From Shewanella chilikensis (GTDB lineage: Bacteria; Pseudomonadota; Gammaproteobacteria; Enterobacterales; Shewanellaceae), in assembly GCF_002836945.1 (NCBI RefSeq), contig NZ_NIJM01000028.1:1-62704 (forward strand): a stretch of 62,704 nucleotides of DNA, written 5' to 3'. The translations under genes and the position numbers were made by a program. Shown here in pieces: positions 49,785 through 59,411 of this stretch. How positions within the stretch are numbered: position 1 is the stretch's first letter; every line of letters begins with the position of its first letter. Below the pieces are notes generated by a model, which ran no database searches, had not been told where the DNA came from, and saw nothing but the letters and a program-made list of their open reading frames with translations.

Positions 49785-50991
49785 TGAGCGACAACTTAAC
49801 CTGTTCGGAACCAGCCTCAAGTGGCGCTGGTCCGACTGGTTCGGTGAAAAGCAATCGCAGGGCATGCAACTGTATGACCGGCGTTTGCTGCTTGCTGTTT
49901 TGTCGTTGATCGCCTTTGGCTTTGTGATGGTGATGTCGGCTTCTATGCCGGAAGCCCAGAGCCTGACTGGTAATCCATTTCATTTTGTGACCCGGCATCT
50001 GTTCTATTTGGCGGGCTGCGTGGTGATCGCCGCAGTGGTGTTGCAGGTAGAGATGCAGCGCTGGCAGCAACTGAGTCCACTGATGCTGTTGCTGGTCGGC
50101 GTCATGTTGGTGGCCGTACTGGCAGTAGGCACCACTGTAAACGGGGCGACACGCTGGTTGTCTCTGGGGCCGGTGAGAATTCAGGTGGCCGAGATAGCCA
50201 AGTTTGTTTTTGCGGTCTACATGGCCGGTTATCTGGTTAGGCGGCATCAGGAAGTGCGTGAAAACGCCAAGGGCTTTTACAAACCGATTGCGGTTTTTGC
50301 CGTCTATGCCTTCTTGATCCTGATGCAACCGGATCTGGGAACCGTGGTGGTGCTATTTGTTGGCACAGTCGGGCTGCTGTTTTTGGCCGGTGCCCGTTTG
50401 CTGGACTTCTTCGCGCTGATCCTGACCGGGGTTATGGCCTTTGTGGCTTTGGTGCTGCTGGAGCCCTACCGGATGCGGCGGGTAACTTCCTTCCTCGACC
50501 CCTGGCAGGATCCGTTCGGCAGCGGTTACCAGTTGACTCAGTCGCTGATGGCCTATGGTCGCGGCGACTGGTTTGGTCAGGGACTTGGTAATAGCATCCA
50601 GAAACTGGAATACCTGCCGGAGGCGCACACTGACTTTATTTTCGCCGTTATAGGGGAAGAGCTTGGATTTATCGGCATAGTTGCCGTGCTGGCAGTGCTA
50701 CTGTTCGTAGCGCTGCGGGCGATTCGTCTCGGCAGTCAATGCTTGGCCATGGATCGGGCATTTGAAGGTTATCTGGCTTACGCCATAGGGATCTGGATCT
50801 GTTTCCAGACTGTGGTGAACGTGGGCGCCAGTATCGGCATTTTGCCGACCAAGGGGCTGACACTGCCCTTTATCAGCTATGGCGGCAGTAGTCTCTGGGT
50901 GATGACGGCTGCGGTCATGATGCTGATCCGGATAGATCATGAGCGGCGTCTCAGCCTGATCCAGGCGGTGCAGGGGAGGCTGAAGTCATGA
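49774..50991 (+). CDS. ftsW: Septal SEDS glycosyltransferase FtsW
   Basis: 405 aa from ATG 49774 (MSSDERQLNLFG), ten helices. SEDS marks: LGPVRIQVAEIAKFVFAVYMAGYL, LMQPDLGTVVVLFVGT, the catalytic-loop region PFGSGYQLTQSLMAYGRGDWFGQGLGNS, and NVGASIGILPTKGLTLPFISYGGSS. Polymerises septal glycan with FtsI. The N-terminal 45 residues are cytoplasmic. Confidence 0.95.
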   Translation: MSSDERQLNLFGTSLKWRWSDWFGEKQSQGMQLYDRRLLLAVLSLIAFGFVMVMSASMPEAQSLTGNPFHFVTRHLFYLAGCVVIAAVVLQVEMQRWQQLSPLMLLLVGVMLVAVLAVGTTVNGATRWLSLGPVRIQVAEIAKFVFAVYMAGYLVRRHQEVRENAKGFYKPIAVFAVYAFLILMQPDLGTVVVLFVGTVGLLFLAGARLLDFFALILTGVMAFVALVLLEPYRMRRVTSFLDPWQDPFGSGYQLTQSLMAYGRGDWFGQGLGNSIQKLEYLPEAHTDFIFAVIGEELGFIGIVAVLAVLLFVALRAIRLGSQCLAMDRAFEGYLAYAIGIWICFQTVVNVGASIGILPTKGLTLPFISYGGSSLWVMTAAVMMLIRIDHERRLSLIQAVQGRLKS

Positions 50992-52091
50992 AGGGTAACA
51001 ATTTGAATAACAAACGTATTTTAGTGATGGCCGGTGGTACCGGCGGTCACGTTTTTCCGGCGTTGGCAGTGGCCAGACGCCTGGCACAGCAGGGCTGGCA
51101 GGTGCGTTGGCTGGGTACAGCAGACCGGATGGAGGCGCGTTTGGTGCCTCAGCACGGCTTTGATATAGATTTTATTGACATTAAAGGCGTACGCGGCAAC
51201 GGCATAGTGCGCAAGCTGGCAGCGCCTTTCAAGGTGCTGCGCTCGATTGTTCAGGCGCGCAGGGTTATCCGCGAATTTCGGCCAGATGTGGTGTTGGGCA
51301 TGGGCGGCTTTGCCAGCGGTCCGGGCGGCGTTGCCGCCAAGCTCAGCGGTATTCCGTTGGTGTTGCATGAGCAAAACGCCATTCCCGGGATGACCAATAA
51401 GCTGCTTTCCCGTATTGCCACCAAGGTGCTGTGCGCCTTTGCCAATACCTTCGATCCGGGTAAGGCCGAAGTGGTTGGCAACCCTATTCGCCAGGAGCTT
51501 ATTACTCTGGGGGGACAGCCCAGAGCCCAGCATCAGGATGCGCTGAAAATTTTGGTTGTCGGTGGCAGCCTGGGTGCCAAGGTCTTCAACGACCTTATGC
51601 CAGCTGTGGTTGCCGAGGTCAGCAAGTCACAGTCAGTGACGGTTTGGCATCAGGTGGGCAAGGGCAATCAGGCGCCGGTGGAAGCTGAATATCAGCAGCT
51701 GGGACAGGACGGCAGAGTTAAAGTCGCTGAGTTTATCGATGATATGGAAGCCGCCTATCGTTGGGCCGACGTGGTCATCTGCCGCGCCGGTGCCCTAACC
51801 GTTTCTGAGCTGGCGGCCGTTGGCCTGCCCAGCCTGTTGGTGCCTTATCCCCATGCGGTGGATGATCACCAGACCCGCAACGCCCAGGTGTTGGTGGATG
51901 CGGGCGCGGCCTTCCTGTTGCCGCAGCCGATTGTCGATGTGTCCAGGCTGGCGAATAAGCTGGCCCTGCTTGGCAGTGATAGAAATGAATTGACCTTGAT
52001 GGGGCAAAGAGCCAGAGCGGCCGCTGTGCTGGATGCGACCGATAAAGTCGCCCAGGTCTGTATCGAACTGGCAGAGAAAGGAAATAGATGA
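50988..52091 (+). CDS. murG: Lipid II synthase MurG
   Basis: 367 aa GT-B glycosyltransferase transferring GlcNAc to lipid I on the inner membrane face. N-lobe [50 protein letters not shown]-lobe [12 protein letters not shown] and the donor site [24 protein letters not shown]. Overlaps ftsW and murC by 4 bp each. Confidence 0.97.
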   Translation: MKGNNLNNKRILVMAGGTGGHVFPALAVARRLAQQGWQVRWLGTADRMEARLVPQHGFDIDFIDIKGVRGNGIVRKLAAPFKVLRSIVQARRVIREFRPDVVLGMGGFASGPGGVAAKLSGIPLVLHEQNAIPGMTNKLLSRIATKVLCAFANTFDPGKAEVVGNPIRQELITLGGQPRAQHQDALKILVVGGSLGAKVFNDLMPAVVAEVSKSQSVTVWHQVGKGNQAPVEAEYQQLGQDGRVKVAEFIDDMEAAYRWADVVICRAGALTVSELAAVGLPSLLVPYPHAVDDHQTRNAQVLVDAGAAFLLPQPIVDVSRLANKLALLGSDRNELTLMGQRARAAAVLDATDKVAQVCIELAEKGNR

Positions 52092-53557
52092 ATAACAGAG
52101 CAGAGAAATACGCCCAGCTTCGCGCCATGATCCCGGAAATGCGCCGGGTGCGTCGCATTCACTTTGTTGGCATAGGTGGCGCCGGCATGGGGGGCATTGC
52201 CGAGGTTCTGGTTAACGAAGGTTATCAGGTCAGTGGTTCGGATATTGCCGAAAATGCCGTGACTGAACGTTTGGCGGCTCTGGGTGCTCGCATCATTATC
52301 GGCCACAGTGCCGAGGCTGTGGTCAACGTTGATGTGGTGGTGGTTTCTACCGCGATTAAAGCGGATAACCCGGAAGTCGCGGCCGCCAGAGCCAGCCGCA
52401 CTCCGATAGTGCGCCGTGCCGAGATGCTGGCTGAGTTAATGCGTTACCGTCATGGGGTGGCGATTGCCGGCACCCATGGCAAAACCACTACAACCAGCCT
52501 TATCGCCAGTGTTTATGGTCAGGCCGAGCGAGATCCGACCTTTGTAATAGGTGGCCTGCTTAACAGTGCTGGCACCAATGCTCGCTTGGGGCATAGCCGT
52601 TACCTTATCGCCGAGGCCGATGAGAGTGATGCCAGCTTCCTGCATCTGCAGCCTATGGTGAGTGTGGTAACCAATATTGAAGCCGATCATATGGATACTT
52701 ACGGCGGCGATTTTGAGAAGTTGAAAACCACCTTTGTTGACTTCCTGCATAATCTGCCGTTTTACGGTGTGGCCGTGCTTTGTATCGATGATCTTGTGGT
52801 GAAAGAGATTATGCCGCGCATTGGGCGCCACATGGTGACCTATGGCTTCAGTGATGAGGCTGATGTGCAGGCACTTAACTTCAGCCAAGAAGGGCCTCAA
52901 TGCCGTTTTACCGTGCGTCGCAAGGGCCGGGATGACTTGGATCTGCTGCTGAATCTGCCGGGACGGCACAATGTGCTGAACGCCTTGGCGGCGATTGCCG
53001 TGGCCAGTGAAGATGATATAGATGATGCCGCCATAGTGCAGGCGCTGGCGGAGTTCCAGGGAATTGGCCGCCGCTTCCAGCACCTGGGGGCCTTCGATAC
53101 TCCCAAGGGCGAGGTGATGTTGGTTGATGATTACGGCCATCATCCCAGCGAAGTCGCAGCCACTATCAAGGCGGCTCGTGCCGGTTGGCCTAATAAGCGC
53201 CTGGTGATGGCTTATCAGCCACACAGATATAGCCGCACCCGGGATCTGTACGAGGACTTTGTCGAAGTATTGTCTCAGGTCGATGGCCTATTGCTGCTGG
53301 AGGTCTATCCCGCCGGTGAAGCACCTATCGCGGGAGCCGACAGCCGCGCGCTGTGCCGCAGCATCAGATTGCGTGGTCAGGTTGACCCTATCTATGTCGC
53401 TACGCCGGAGCAGTTGCAGGAGATACTGCCGGATGTACTCAAGGACGGCGATCTGCTGATGACTCAAGGCGCAGGTAACATAGGGGCCCTGGCGCGCCAA
53501 TTGGCGAGCAGCGAATTGGGGTTTAGTGATGATAACAAAGATACGATTTCTGAATAG
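52088..53557 (+). CDS. murC: UDP-MurNAc:L-alanine ligase MurC
   Basis: 489 aa. First peptide-stem ligase. UDP-binding [17 protein letters not shown] loop [18 protein letters not shown] (near 124), [12 protein letters not shown], and the C-domain [18 protein letters not shown] with [12 protein letters not shown]. The last gene before the promoter at 53593; ddlB, normally next in E. coli, is missing. Confidence 0.97.
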   Translation: MNNRAEKYAQLRAMIPEMRRVRRIHFVGIGGAGMGGIAEVLVNEGYQVSGSDIAENAVTERLAALGARIIIGHSAEAVVNVDVVVVSTAIKADNPEVAAARASRTPIVRRAEMLAELMRYRHGVAIAGTHGKTTTTSLIASVYGQAERDPTFVIGGLLNSAGTNARLGHSRYLIAEADESDASFLHLQPMVSVVTNIEADHMDTYGGDFEKLKTTFVDFLHNLPFYGVAVLCIDDLVVKEIMPRIGRHMVTYGFSDEADVQALNFSQEGPQCRFTVRRKGRDDLDLLLNLPGRHNVLNALAAIAVASEDDIDDAAIVQALAEFQGIGRRFQHLGAFDTPKGEVMLVDDYGHHPSEVAATIKAARAGWPNKRLVMAYQPHRYSRTRDLYEDFVEVLSQVDGLLLLEVYPAGEAPIAGADSRALCRSIRLRGQVDPIYVATPEQLQEILPDVLKDGDLLMTQGAGNIGALARQLASSELGFSDDNKDTISE

Positions 53558-53592
53558 ATTTTCATCGCTTAATAGCTTGAAAACAGTATCTT

Positions 53593-53620
53593 TTGACCAA
53601 GAAAACCAGCCCTATATAAT
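53593..53620 (+). promoter_or_regulatory. Internal promoter upstream of ftsQAZ
   Basis: TTGACC at 53593-53598, 16-bp spacer, perfect TATAAT at 53615-53620, in the 96-bp murC-ftsQ gap. It would give ftsQAZ their own expression. The -10 box lies in the loop of a terminator-like hairpin (53601-53631). Confidence 0.65.
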
Positions 53621-53634
53621 GGCCGGTTTTCCGC
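53601..53634 (+). terminator. Terminator-like hairpin overlapping the ftsQ promoter
   Basis: GAAAACC pairs with GGTTTTC and GCC with GGC across one A/C mismatch; the 9-base loop contains TATAAT. Only four Ts lie in the stem's descending arm and no separate T-run follows, so termination would be partial at best. Confidence 0.45.
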
Positions 53635-53653
53635 CAAGCTAACAGGCAGGACC

Positions 53654-54418
53654 ATGGCGCTGAAGGACAGGTTGCACAAGGGCCGGGCAAGGCTTGCCGG
53701 AGTCAATTGGTATCTCTGCAGCGGGATTGGCTTTCTGCTGTTGGTACTGGCGGCATTTGGCATGGCGGCTTGGAAATTGGGACTGGTGCTGAATGATGCC
53801 GAGGCCTTGCCCATTGAGGCAGTGGCGATAAAAGGCGAGCGCCAGTACACCACGGATGCGGAAATCCGCGGCGCCTTGCAGGACTTGATGCAGCGTAGCT
53901 TTTTCAGCGCTGATGTGGCCGAGGTGCAACAGGCGCTGGAGGCCCTGCCTTGGGTATACAGGGCCTCGGTTCGGCGCGAATGGCCGGCCAAGCTGAAGGT
54001 TTATCTGCAAGAACAGGTTGCCGTGGCGCACTGGAATCAGGATGAATGGCTCAATGAACACGGAGAGGTGTTTCTGGCGCCACCGCAACCCGGGCTGGAA
54101 AATTTGCCTTGGTTGGTGGGACCTGAACCTATGGCACAGGAGGTATTGACCTCCTTTCGGCAGATGGATGAACTGCTGCGGATAAACAGCTTCAAGCTGG
54201 ATAGATTGAGTCTCAGCCCGAGACATGCCTGGGAGGCGACTTTGGGCAACGGCATCATGCTGGAATTGGGACGAGAGGACAAGATGGCGCGGATACAGCG
54301 TTTTATCAACGTGTATCCGGAGTTGGTTAAACAGGAAAAGAGTGTCGCCAGAGTGGATCTACGCTATGACACGGGTCTGGCAGTAGGCTGGGAAGACGCA
54401 CAAGAAGAGAGCCGTTAA
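53654..54418 (+). CDS. ftsQ: Divisome protein FtsQ
   Basis: 254 aa bitopic protein. Helix at about 25-48 (ICSGIGFLLLVLAAFGMAAWKLG region), POTRA domain (IEAVAIKGERQYTTDAEIRGALQ) and beta domain (LEALPWVYRASVRREWPAKLKVYLQEQVAVAHW). It recruits FtsB/FtsL. Four bases separate its stop from ftsA. Confidence 0.93.
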   Translation: MALKDRLHKGRARLAGVNWYLCSGIGFLLLVLAAFGMAAWKLGLVLNDAEALPIEAVAIKGERQYTTDAEIRGALQDLMQRSFFSADVAEVQQALEALPWVYRASVRREWPAKLKVYLQEQVAVAHWNQDEWLNEHGEVFLAPPQPGLENLPWLVGPEPMAQEVLTSFRQMDELLRINSFKLDRLSLSPRHAWEATLGNGIMLELGREDKMARIQRFINVYPELVKQEKSVARVDLRYDTGLAVGWEDAQEESR

Positions 54419-54421
54419 TTA

Positions 54422-55657
54422 ATGACCAAGAACCAAGATAGAAATCTGATCGTCGGATTGGACATAGGGACATCCAAGGTCGCTGTGATCATAGGTGAAG
54501 TCTTGCCCGATGGCGAAATCAGTGTCGTCGGTCTGGGTAATCATCCATCACGCGGCATGGATAAAGGCGGGGTCAACGACCTCGATTCTATCGTGCGCAG
54601 TGTGCAGCGGGCCTTGGATCAGGCCGAGCTGATGGCAGACTGTCAGGTGTCTTCGGTGTATTTGAGCATTTCCGGCAAGCATATCGCTTGTCAGAACGAA
54701 AACGGCATGGTCTCCATCAATGATGAAGAGGTGACCCAGGAAGACGTGGACAACGTTATCCACACGGCCCGTTCGGTGAAGATCCCCACTGAGCGCCGCA
54801 TTTTGCACGTACTGCCACAGGAATATGCAATAGATGTTCAAGAAGGGATCCGCAGCCCTATCGGCATGTCCGGCATGCGGATGGAAGCCAAGGTACATAT
54901 AGTCACCTGCGCCAATGATATGGCCAAGAATATCACCAAGAGTGTTGAACGCTGTGGCCTCAAGGTGGACGACCTGGTGTTTTCCGGTATCGCTTCGGCC
55001 GATGCGGTACTGACCAATGATGAAAAAGATCTGGGTGTTTGTCTGGTGGATGTCGGTGGCGGTACTACAGATATCGCTGTGTATACCAATGGCGCTCTGC
55101 GTCACTGCGCCGTGGTGCCTGTGGCCGGCAATCAGGTAACCAGTGATATCGCCAAAATTTTCCGCACGCCGCTGTCGCATGCCGAGCAGATTAAAGTGCA
55201 GCATGCCAGTGCCCGCAGCTCCATGGTGAGCCGTGAAGACAGCATAGAAGTGCCGTCTGTGGGGGGGCGACCATCAAGAACCATGTCGCGTCATACTCTG
55301 GCCGAAGTGGTTGAACCCAGATATCAGGAACTGTTCGAGTTGGTATTCAAAGAGCTCAAGGACAGTGGCCTGGAAGATCAAATTGCCGCCGGCATAGTGT
55401 TGACCGGTGGTACCGCCTCTATTGAAGGGGCTGTGGATGTTGCCGAAGCCACTTTCGGCATGCCGGTCAGGGTGGCATCACCGCTGCCGGTGAAAGGTTT
55501 GTATGAATATGTGGATCAGCCCATCTACTCCACAGGTGTTGGGCTGTTACATTACGGCGCGCGCAGGGTTATCGAACGTCAGTTTGAACGACCCGAGCGT
55601 CAAGGGGTGACCAGTCTCTGGAATCGGGTTCAGAGCTGGTTTAAAGGTGAGTTTTAA
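54422..55657 (+). CDS. ftsA: Cell division actin-like protein FtsA
   Basis: 411 aa. Tethers FtsZ filaments to the membrane. Actin-like ATP motifs: [38 protein letters not shown] and [18 protein letters not shown]. The C-terminus ([14 protein letters not shown]) is the amphipathic membrane-targeting helix. Lies between ftsQ and ftsZ with 35 bp before ftsZ. Confidence 0.97.
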   Translation: MTKNQDRNLIVGLDIGTSKVAVIIGEVLPDGEISVVGLGNHPSRGMDKGGVNDLDSIVRSVQRALDQAELMADCQVSSVYLSISGKHIACQNENGMVSINDEEVTQEDVDNVIHTARSVKIPTERRILHVLPQEYAIDVQEGIRSPIGMSGMRMEAKVHIVTCANDMAKNITKSVERCGLKVDDLVFSGIASADAVLTNDEKDLGVCLVDVGGGTTDIAVYTNGALRHCAVVPVAGNQVTSDIAKIFRTPLSHAEQIKVQHASARSSMVSREDSIEVPSVGGRPSRTMSRHTLAEVVEPRYQELFELVFKELKDSGLEDQIAAGIVLTGGTASIEGAVDVAEATFGMPVRVASPLPVKGLYEYVDQPIYSTGVGLLHYGARRVIERQFERPERQGVTSLWNRVQSWFKGEF

Positions 55658-55692
55658 CTTACGTAAACGCAGGTAATACGGAGAATTCAACC

Positions 55693-56865
55693 ATGTTTGA
55701 GATCATGGATACTCATTCTGACGAGGCGGTGATAAAGGTCATCGGCGTCGGTGGCGGCGGTGGTAATGCCGTCGAGCATATGGTGAAACACAACATCGAA
55801 GGTGTTGAGTTTGTTGCCACCAATACAGATGCCCAGGCATTGCGTAAGTCTGCCGCGGGCACCACTATTCAACTGGGACGAGATGTCACCAAGGGCTTGG
55901 GGGCTGGTGCCAACCCGGAAGTCGGTCGCGCAGCAGCCGAAGAAGATCGTGAAAATATCCGTGAGGCTATCAAGGGCTCGGATATGATCTTCATTGCGGC
56001 CGGTATGGGTGGCGGTACGGGTACAGGTGCCGCACCTGTGGTGGCGCAGATTGCCCGCGAAGAAGGGATATTGACAGTGGCCGTGGTCACTAAACCTTTC
56101 CCCTTCGAAGGCAAGAAGCGTATGGCGTTCGCCGATCAGGGGATCACTGAACTGGCCAAGCATGTTGACTCGCTGATCACTATTCCCAACGAGAAACTGC
56201 TTAAGGTATTGGGTCGTGGTACATCACTGCTGGATGCTTTTGCTGCAGCCAACAATGTGCTCTTGGGTGCGGTGCAAGGTATTGCCGAACTGATCACCCG
56301 TCCCGGTCTGATTAACGTCGACTTCGCCGACGTGAAAACCGTTATGTCCGAAATGGGTAACGCCATGATGGGCACAGGTGTCGCTCGTGGTGAAGACCGC
56401 GCCGAAGAAGCGGCCGAAGCGGCTGTTGCCAGTCCGCTGCTGGAAGATATCGACTTGGCAGGCGCCCGTGGCGTGCTGGTTAACATTACTGCCGGCATGG
56501 ATATGAGTATCGAAGAATTTGAGACAGTGGGTAACCACGTCAAGGCTTATGCTTCAGACAATGCGACTGTGGTTGTCGGTGCTGTTATCGATCCAGAAAT
56601 GAGTGATGAACTGCGGGTTACTGTGGTTGCTACCGGCATAGGATCGGAAAGAAAACCTGACATCCAGTTGGTATCCAAACCTGCTCCGCGCCAGGAACCT
56701 GTGCCAGAGCCCAAGGTCGAAACCTATATGCCTCAGGAAGAAGCTGCTATGCCTGTTGCTCACAAGAGCAATGCAGTTCCGGCGTCCCAACCTGCGGCCA
56801 ATCCGCATAAGAACGAGCTTGATTATTTGGATATTCCGGCGTTTTTGCGTAAGCAAGCCGACTGA
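55693..56865 (+). CDS. ftsZ: Cell division tubulin-like GTPase FtsZ
   Basis: 390 aa, forms the Z-ring. Tubulin signature [18 protein letters not shown] (near 103-120), [20 protein letters not shown], and T7 synergy loop [18 protein letters not shown] flexible linker (about 318-372) leads to the C-terminal peptide [15 protein letters not shown], which binds FtsA and ZipA. Confidence 0.98.
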   Translation: MFEIMDTHSDEAVIKVIGVGGGGGNAVEHMVKHNIEGVEFVATNTDAQALRKSAAGTTIQLGRDVTKGLGAGANPEVGRAAAEEDRENIREAIKGSDMIFIAAGMGGGTGTGAAPVVAQIAREEGILTVAVVTKPFPFEGKKRMAFADQGITELAKHVDSLITIPNEKLLKVLGRGTSLLDAFAAANNVLLGAVQGIAELITRPGLINVDFADVKTVMSEMGNAMMGTGVARGEDRAEEAAEAAVASPLLEDIDLAGARGVLVNITAGMDMSIEEFETVGNHVKAYASDNATVVVGAVIDPEMSDELRVTVVATGIGSERKPDIQLVSKPAPRQEPVPEPKVETYMPQEEAAMPVAHKSNAVPASQPAANPHKNELDYLDIPAFLRKQAD

Positions 56866-57043
56866 TACTGGCGGTTATCACGGGTGTAAATTGGGTGTTC
56901 CCCTTTGTTTCCAGGAAGCGAAGGTAGGTAAATTTTTGTGAAATTGCCGATTTATGCTAGGATATCCGACCAGCTGCGCCCGAGAAGTGTCGATTTTATC
57001 GTCCAAGGCAGAGCTTTTTGTTGAGATGAATACGGGTAACTAA

Positions 57044-57964
57044 ATGATTTTTCAAAGAACTGTTGAAAAAATAGTAAAGACCACAGGTGTCGGTTTGCAT
57101 TCCGGCAATAAGGTGACTTTGACTATCAAGCCCGCACCAGTCAATACAGGGATCGTACTCGTGCGCACCGATATGCAGCCGGCAGTGGAGATTGCTGCCA
57201 AGGCAGAGCAGGTGCGTGAAACGACTATGTGTACGGCTCTGGTCAATGATGAAGGTGTTCGCATCTCAACGATTGAGCATCTGTTTGCTGCACTCGCGGG
57301 TTTGGGAATCGACAATGCCGTTATTGAAGTGGATGCTCCCGAGATCCCCATCATGGACGGCAGTGCCAGCCCCTTTGTATTCCTGCTGCAAAGCGCGGGG
57401 ATCAAAGATCAGTCAGCGGCCAAGAAATATCTGAAGATCAAGCACACAGTGCGTGTTGAAGACGGTGATAAGTGGGCTGAACTGCGACCCTTCAAAGGTT
57501 TCAGAGTCGACTTTGCTATTGACTTCAATCACCCTGAAATTGCCCGTAGTCAACAACATATGGTGATGGATTTTTCCTCTTCCGCCTTTGTGAAAGATAT
57601 CAGCCGCGCCAGAACCTTTGGTTTTATGCGTGATATCGAGTACCTGCGTGCCAACAATCTGGCATTGGGTGGCAGTATGGAAAACGCGGTTGTGCTTGAT
57701 GAATATCGTGTCCTCAACCCCGATGGCCTGCGTTATGAGGATGAATTTGTTAAGCACAAGATTCTTGATGCGTTTGGTGACCTGTATGTGGCGGGTCACG
57801 CCATAGTCGGAGAGTTCTGTGCCTACAAGACGGGGCATGCTCTTAACAACCGGTTGGTGCGGGCTCTGCTTGCCCAGCAGGATGCTTGGGAGTTGGTCAG
57901 CTTCGAAAAAGAAGCGGATGTACCTGTCAGCTTTATGATGCCATCCAATGTGGTGATGGCTTAA
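57044..57964 (+). CDS. lpxC: UDP-3-O-acyl-GlcNAc deacetylase LpxC
   Basis: 306 aa zinc hydrolase, committed step of lipid A synthesis. Starts [24 protein letters not shown]; zinc ligands are in [19 protein letters not shown] (His near 79) and [21 protein letters not shown] (His near 238, Asp near 242). C-terminus [11 protein letters not shown]. Separated from ftsZ by 178 bp, so an own promoter is possible. Last gene of the cluster; converges on dciA. Confidence 0.97.
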   Translation: MIFQRTVEKIVKTTGVGLHSGNKVTLTIKPAPVNTGIVLVRTDMQPAVEIAAKAEQVRETTMCTALVNDEGVRISTIEHLFAALAGLGIDNAVIEVDAPEIPIMDGSASPFVFLLQSAGIKDQSAAKKYLKIKHTVRVEDGDKWAELRPFKGFRVDFAIDFNHPEIARSQQHMVMDFSSSAFVKDISRARTFGFMRDIEYLRANNLALGGSMENAVVLDEYRVLNPDGLRYEDEFVKHKILDAFGDLYVAGHAIVGEFCAYKTGHALNNRLVRALLAQQDAWELVSFEKEADVPVSFMMPSNVVMA

Positions 57965-57972
57965 TCGTAAAA

Positions 57973-58425
57973 CTAGGACTGCCTTTTACGGCTGGCTAAT
58001 GCAGCCAGCCGTTTTAGTTTCTGGCCCAGCTCACCTTCTGTGTGTTCGGCCAGTGCATTGATATGTGAAGCCGCGGTTTCACTCAACTGTCTGTGAACCA
58101 CTTGGGGTTTTGCCCCCGATGTTGCCAGTGCCGGGTTGACTTTAACCTCAATAGCGGTAAGCATTGGGAGCGTTTCTGCCTGAAGTTGGGCAAGAAGTTT
58201 GGTTTTTTGGAAGTTAATCCTGGCGGCCCATGCGGCGGAAGGGGTTTCAATAACCAGCACACTTTGGCGCAGATTGGCGACTTTCAGCTGTTCGCTGACA
58301 GGGCCTGACAGCAGTTGTTTGACATGCTGGTTCAGATACAACAAAAGCTCCGCTTTCTCGGCCAGATCGGGCAGACGTCCCGACTGATGCAGTAATTGGC
58401 TGAGGTGCTGAGGGAGCTTCTTCAT
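57973..58425 (-). CDS. dciA: DciA-type helicase loader (DUF721)
   Basis: 150 aa. DUF721/DciA loads the replicative helicase DnaB in bacteria lacking DnaC-type loaders. The N-terminal KH-like domain is visible as LLYLNQHVKQLLSGPVSEQLKVANLRQSVLVIETPSAAWAARINFQKTKLLAQL; the C-terminal third is a helical basic tail ending SRKRQS. Convergent with lpxC (8 bp) and divergent from the M23 gene by 28 bp. Identified by pattern, in the place where relatives keep it. Confidence 0.8.
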   Translation of the reverse strand: MKKLPQHLSQLLHQSGRLPDLAEKAELLLYLNQHVKQLLSGPVSEQLKVANLRQSVLVIETPSAAWAARINFQKTKLLAQLQAETLPMLTAIEVKVNPALATSGAKPQVVHRQLSETAASHINALAEHTEGELGQKLKRLAALASRKRQS

Positions 58426-58453
58426 TATGATAATAAGATGGCTGAATTAGGCT

Positions 58454-59353
58454 ATGAGTGTAACAGTTTTTATTCAAGGTCGGAATGGCGTGACGCGCTG
58501 GCAACCTGGCAAACGCTGGTTGCTGTTGCCTATATTGCTCCTCGCTGCGGGCACAGGGCTCTATCATTACAACGCCGAGCGATTTGAGTCGCAACAGGCC
58601 AACGTCGACAACGAGCGCCAAGCTCGTGAGCAGCAACAGAAACAAGTCAAAGAACTCAAGCAGGCAACCGAAACTCAGTTGGCAACCTTGGTGGCGCATG
58701 TCGCCAGAATGCAGGCCAAACTGACCCGGCTTGAGGCTCTCGGGCAAACTCTTGCCCAGAATTACCAGCTTGAAGAACAGTTCGATTTCGGCGCCGAGGT
58801 AGGTATTGGCGGCCTGAGCGAGCTGGGCACCAGCATAGAGCTGGAGCAGCTGATCTCCGATATGGATCGGCTGGCATCAGGAATTGATAGTAATAATGCT
58901 CAGTTGTCACTGCTTGAAACAGTGGCTTCCAATCTCCATATAGATGAAGAGCGTTATATATCAGGGCGGCCAATCAACAAAGGTTGGTTATCCTCGCCCT
59001 ACGGTTTACGTAATGATCCTTTCAATGGCCGCAGAACTGTGCATAAAGGCATAGACTTTGCGGGTACAGAAGGAGCCGATGTGATCGCCACCGGTGGTGG
59101 TGTGGTGACATGGGCCGGGAATATGTTTGGCTATGGTGAGTTGGTGGAGATAGATCACGGTAACGGATTGCGCACCCGCTATGGTCATAATAAAGCTTTG
59201 TCAGTAACTGTAGGTGATGTGGTCGCCAAGGGCGAGAAAATTGCCACCATGGGAAGCACTGGGCGTTCGACAGGACCTCATGTGCATTATGAAGTGTTGC
59301 GGGGTGGACAGCAGATAGATCCCAAGAAGTACGTCTACCGCAAAGCAGGTTAA
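58454..59353 (+). CDS. Membrane-anchored M23 (LytM) metallopeptidase
   Basis: 299 aa. A helix at about 24-42 (WLLLPILLLAAGTGLYHY), a periplasmic coiled coil (about 45-110, rich in Q/K/E), a linker, and an M23 domain (about 195-295). Active-site residues are visible: HKGIDF (His and Asp) and GPHVHYEV (HxH), so it should be an active endopeptidase or possibly a remodelling factor. Between dciA and secA, where E. coli keeps secM. Ends 58 bp before secA. Confidence 0.88.
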   Translation: MSVTVFIQGRNGVTRWQPGKRWLLLPILLLAAGTGLYHYNAERFESQQANVDNERQAREQQQKQVKELKQATETQLATLVAHVARMQAKLTRLEALGQTLAQNYQLEEQFDFGAEVGIGGLSELGTSIELEQLISDMDRLASGIDSNNAQLSLLETVASNLHIDEERYISGRPINKGWLSSPYGLRNDPFNGRRTVHKGIDFAGTEGADVIATGGGVVTWAGNMFGYGELVEIDHGNGLRTRYGHNKALSVTVGDVVAKGEKIATMGSTGRSTGPHVHYEVLRGGQQIDPKKYVYRKAG

Positions 59354-59411
59354 TTGGAACTGGCCGCCAGACTCGTAAGAGGCTTGGCCTACAACAGAAT
59401 AAGTGATTCAG

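Noticed and set aside
53558..53653. A remnant of ddlB between murC and ftsQ
   Set aside because: The gap is only 96 bp and shows no ATP-grasp residues; ddlB is simply absent from this cluster.
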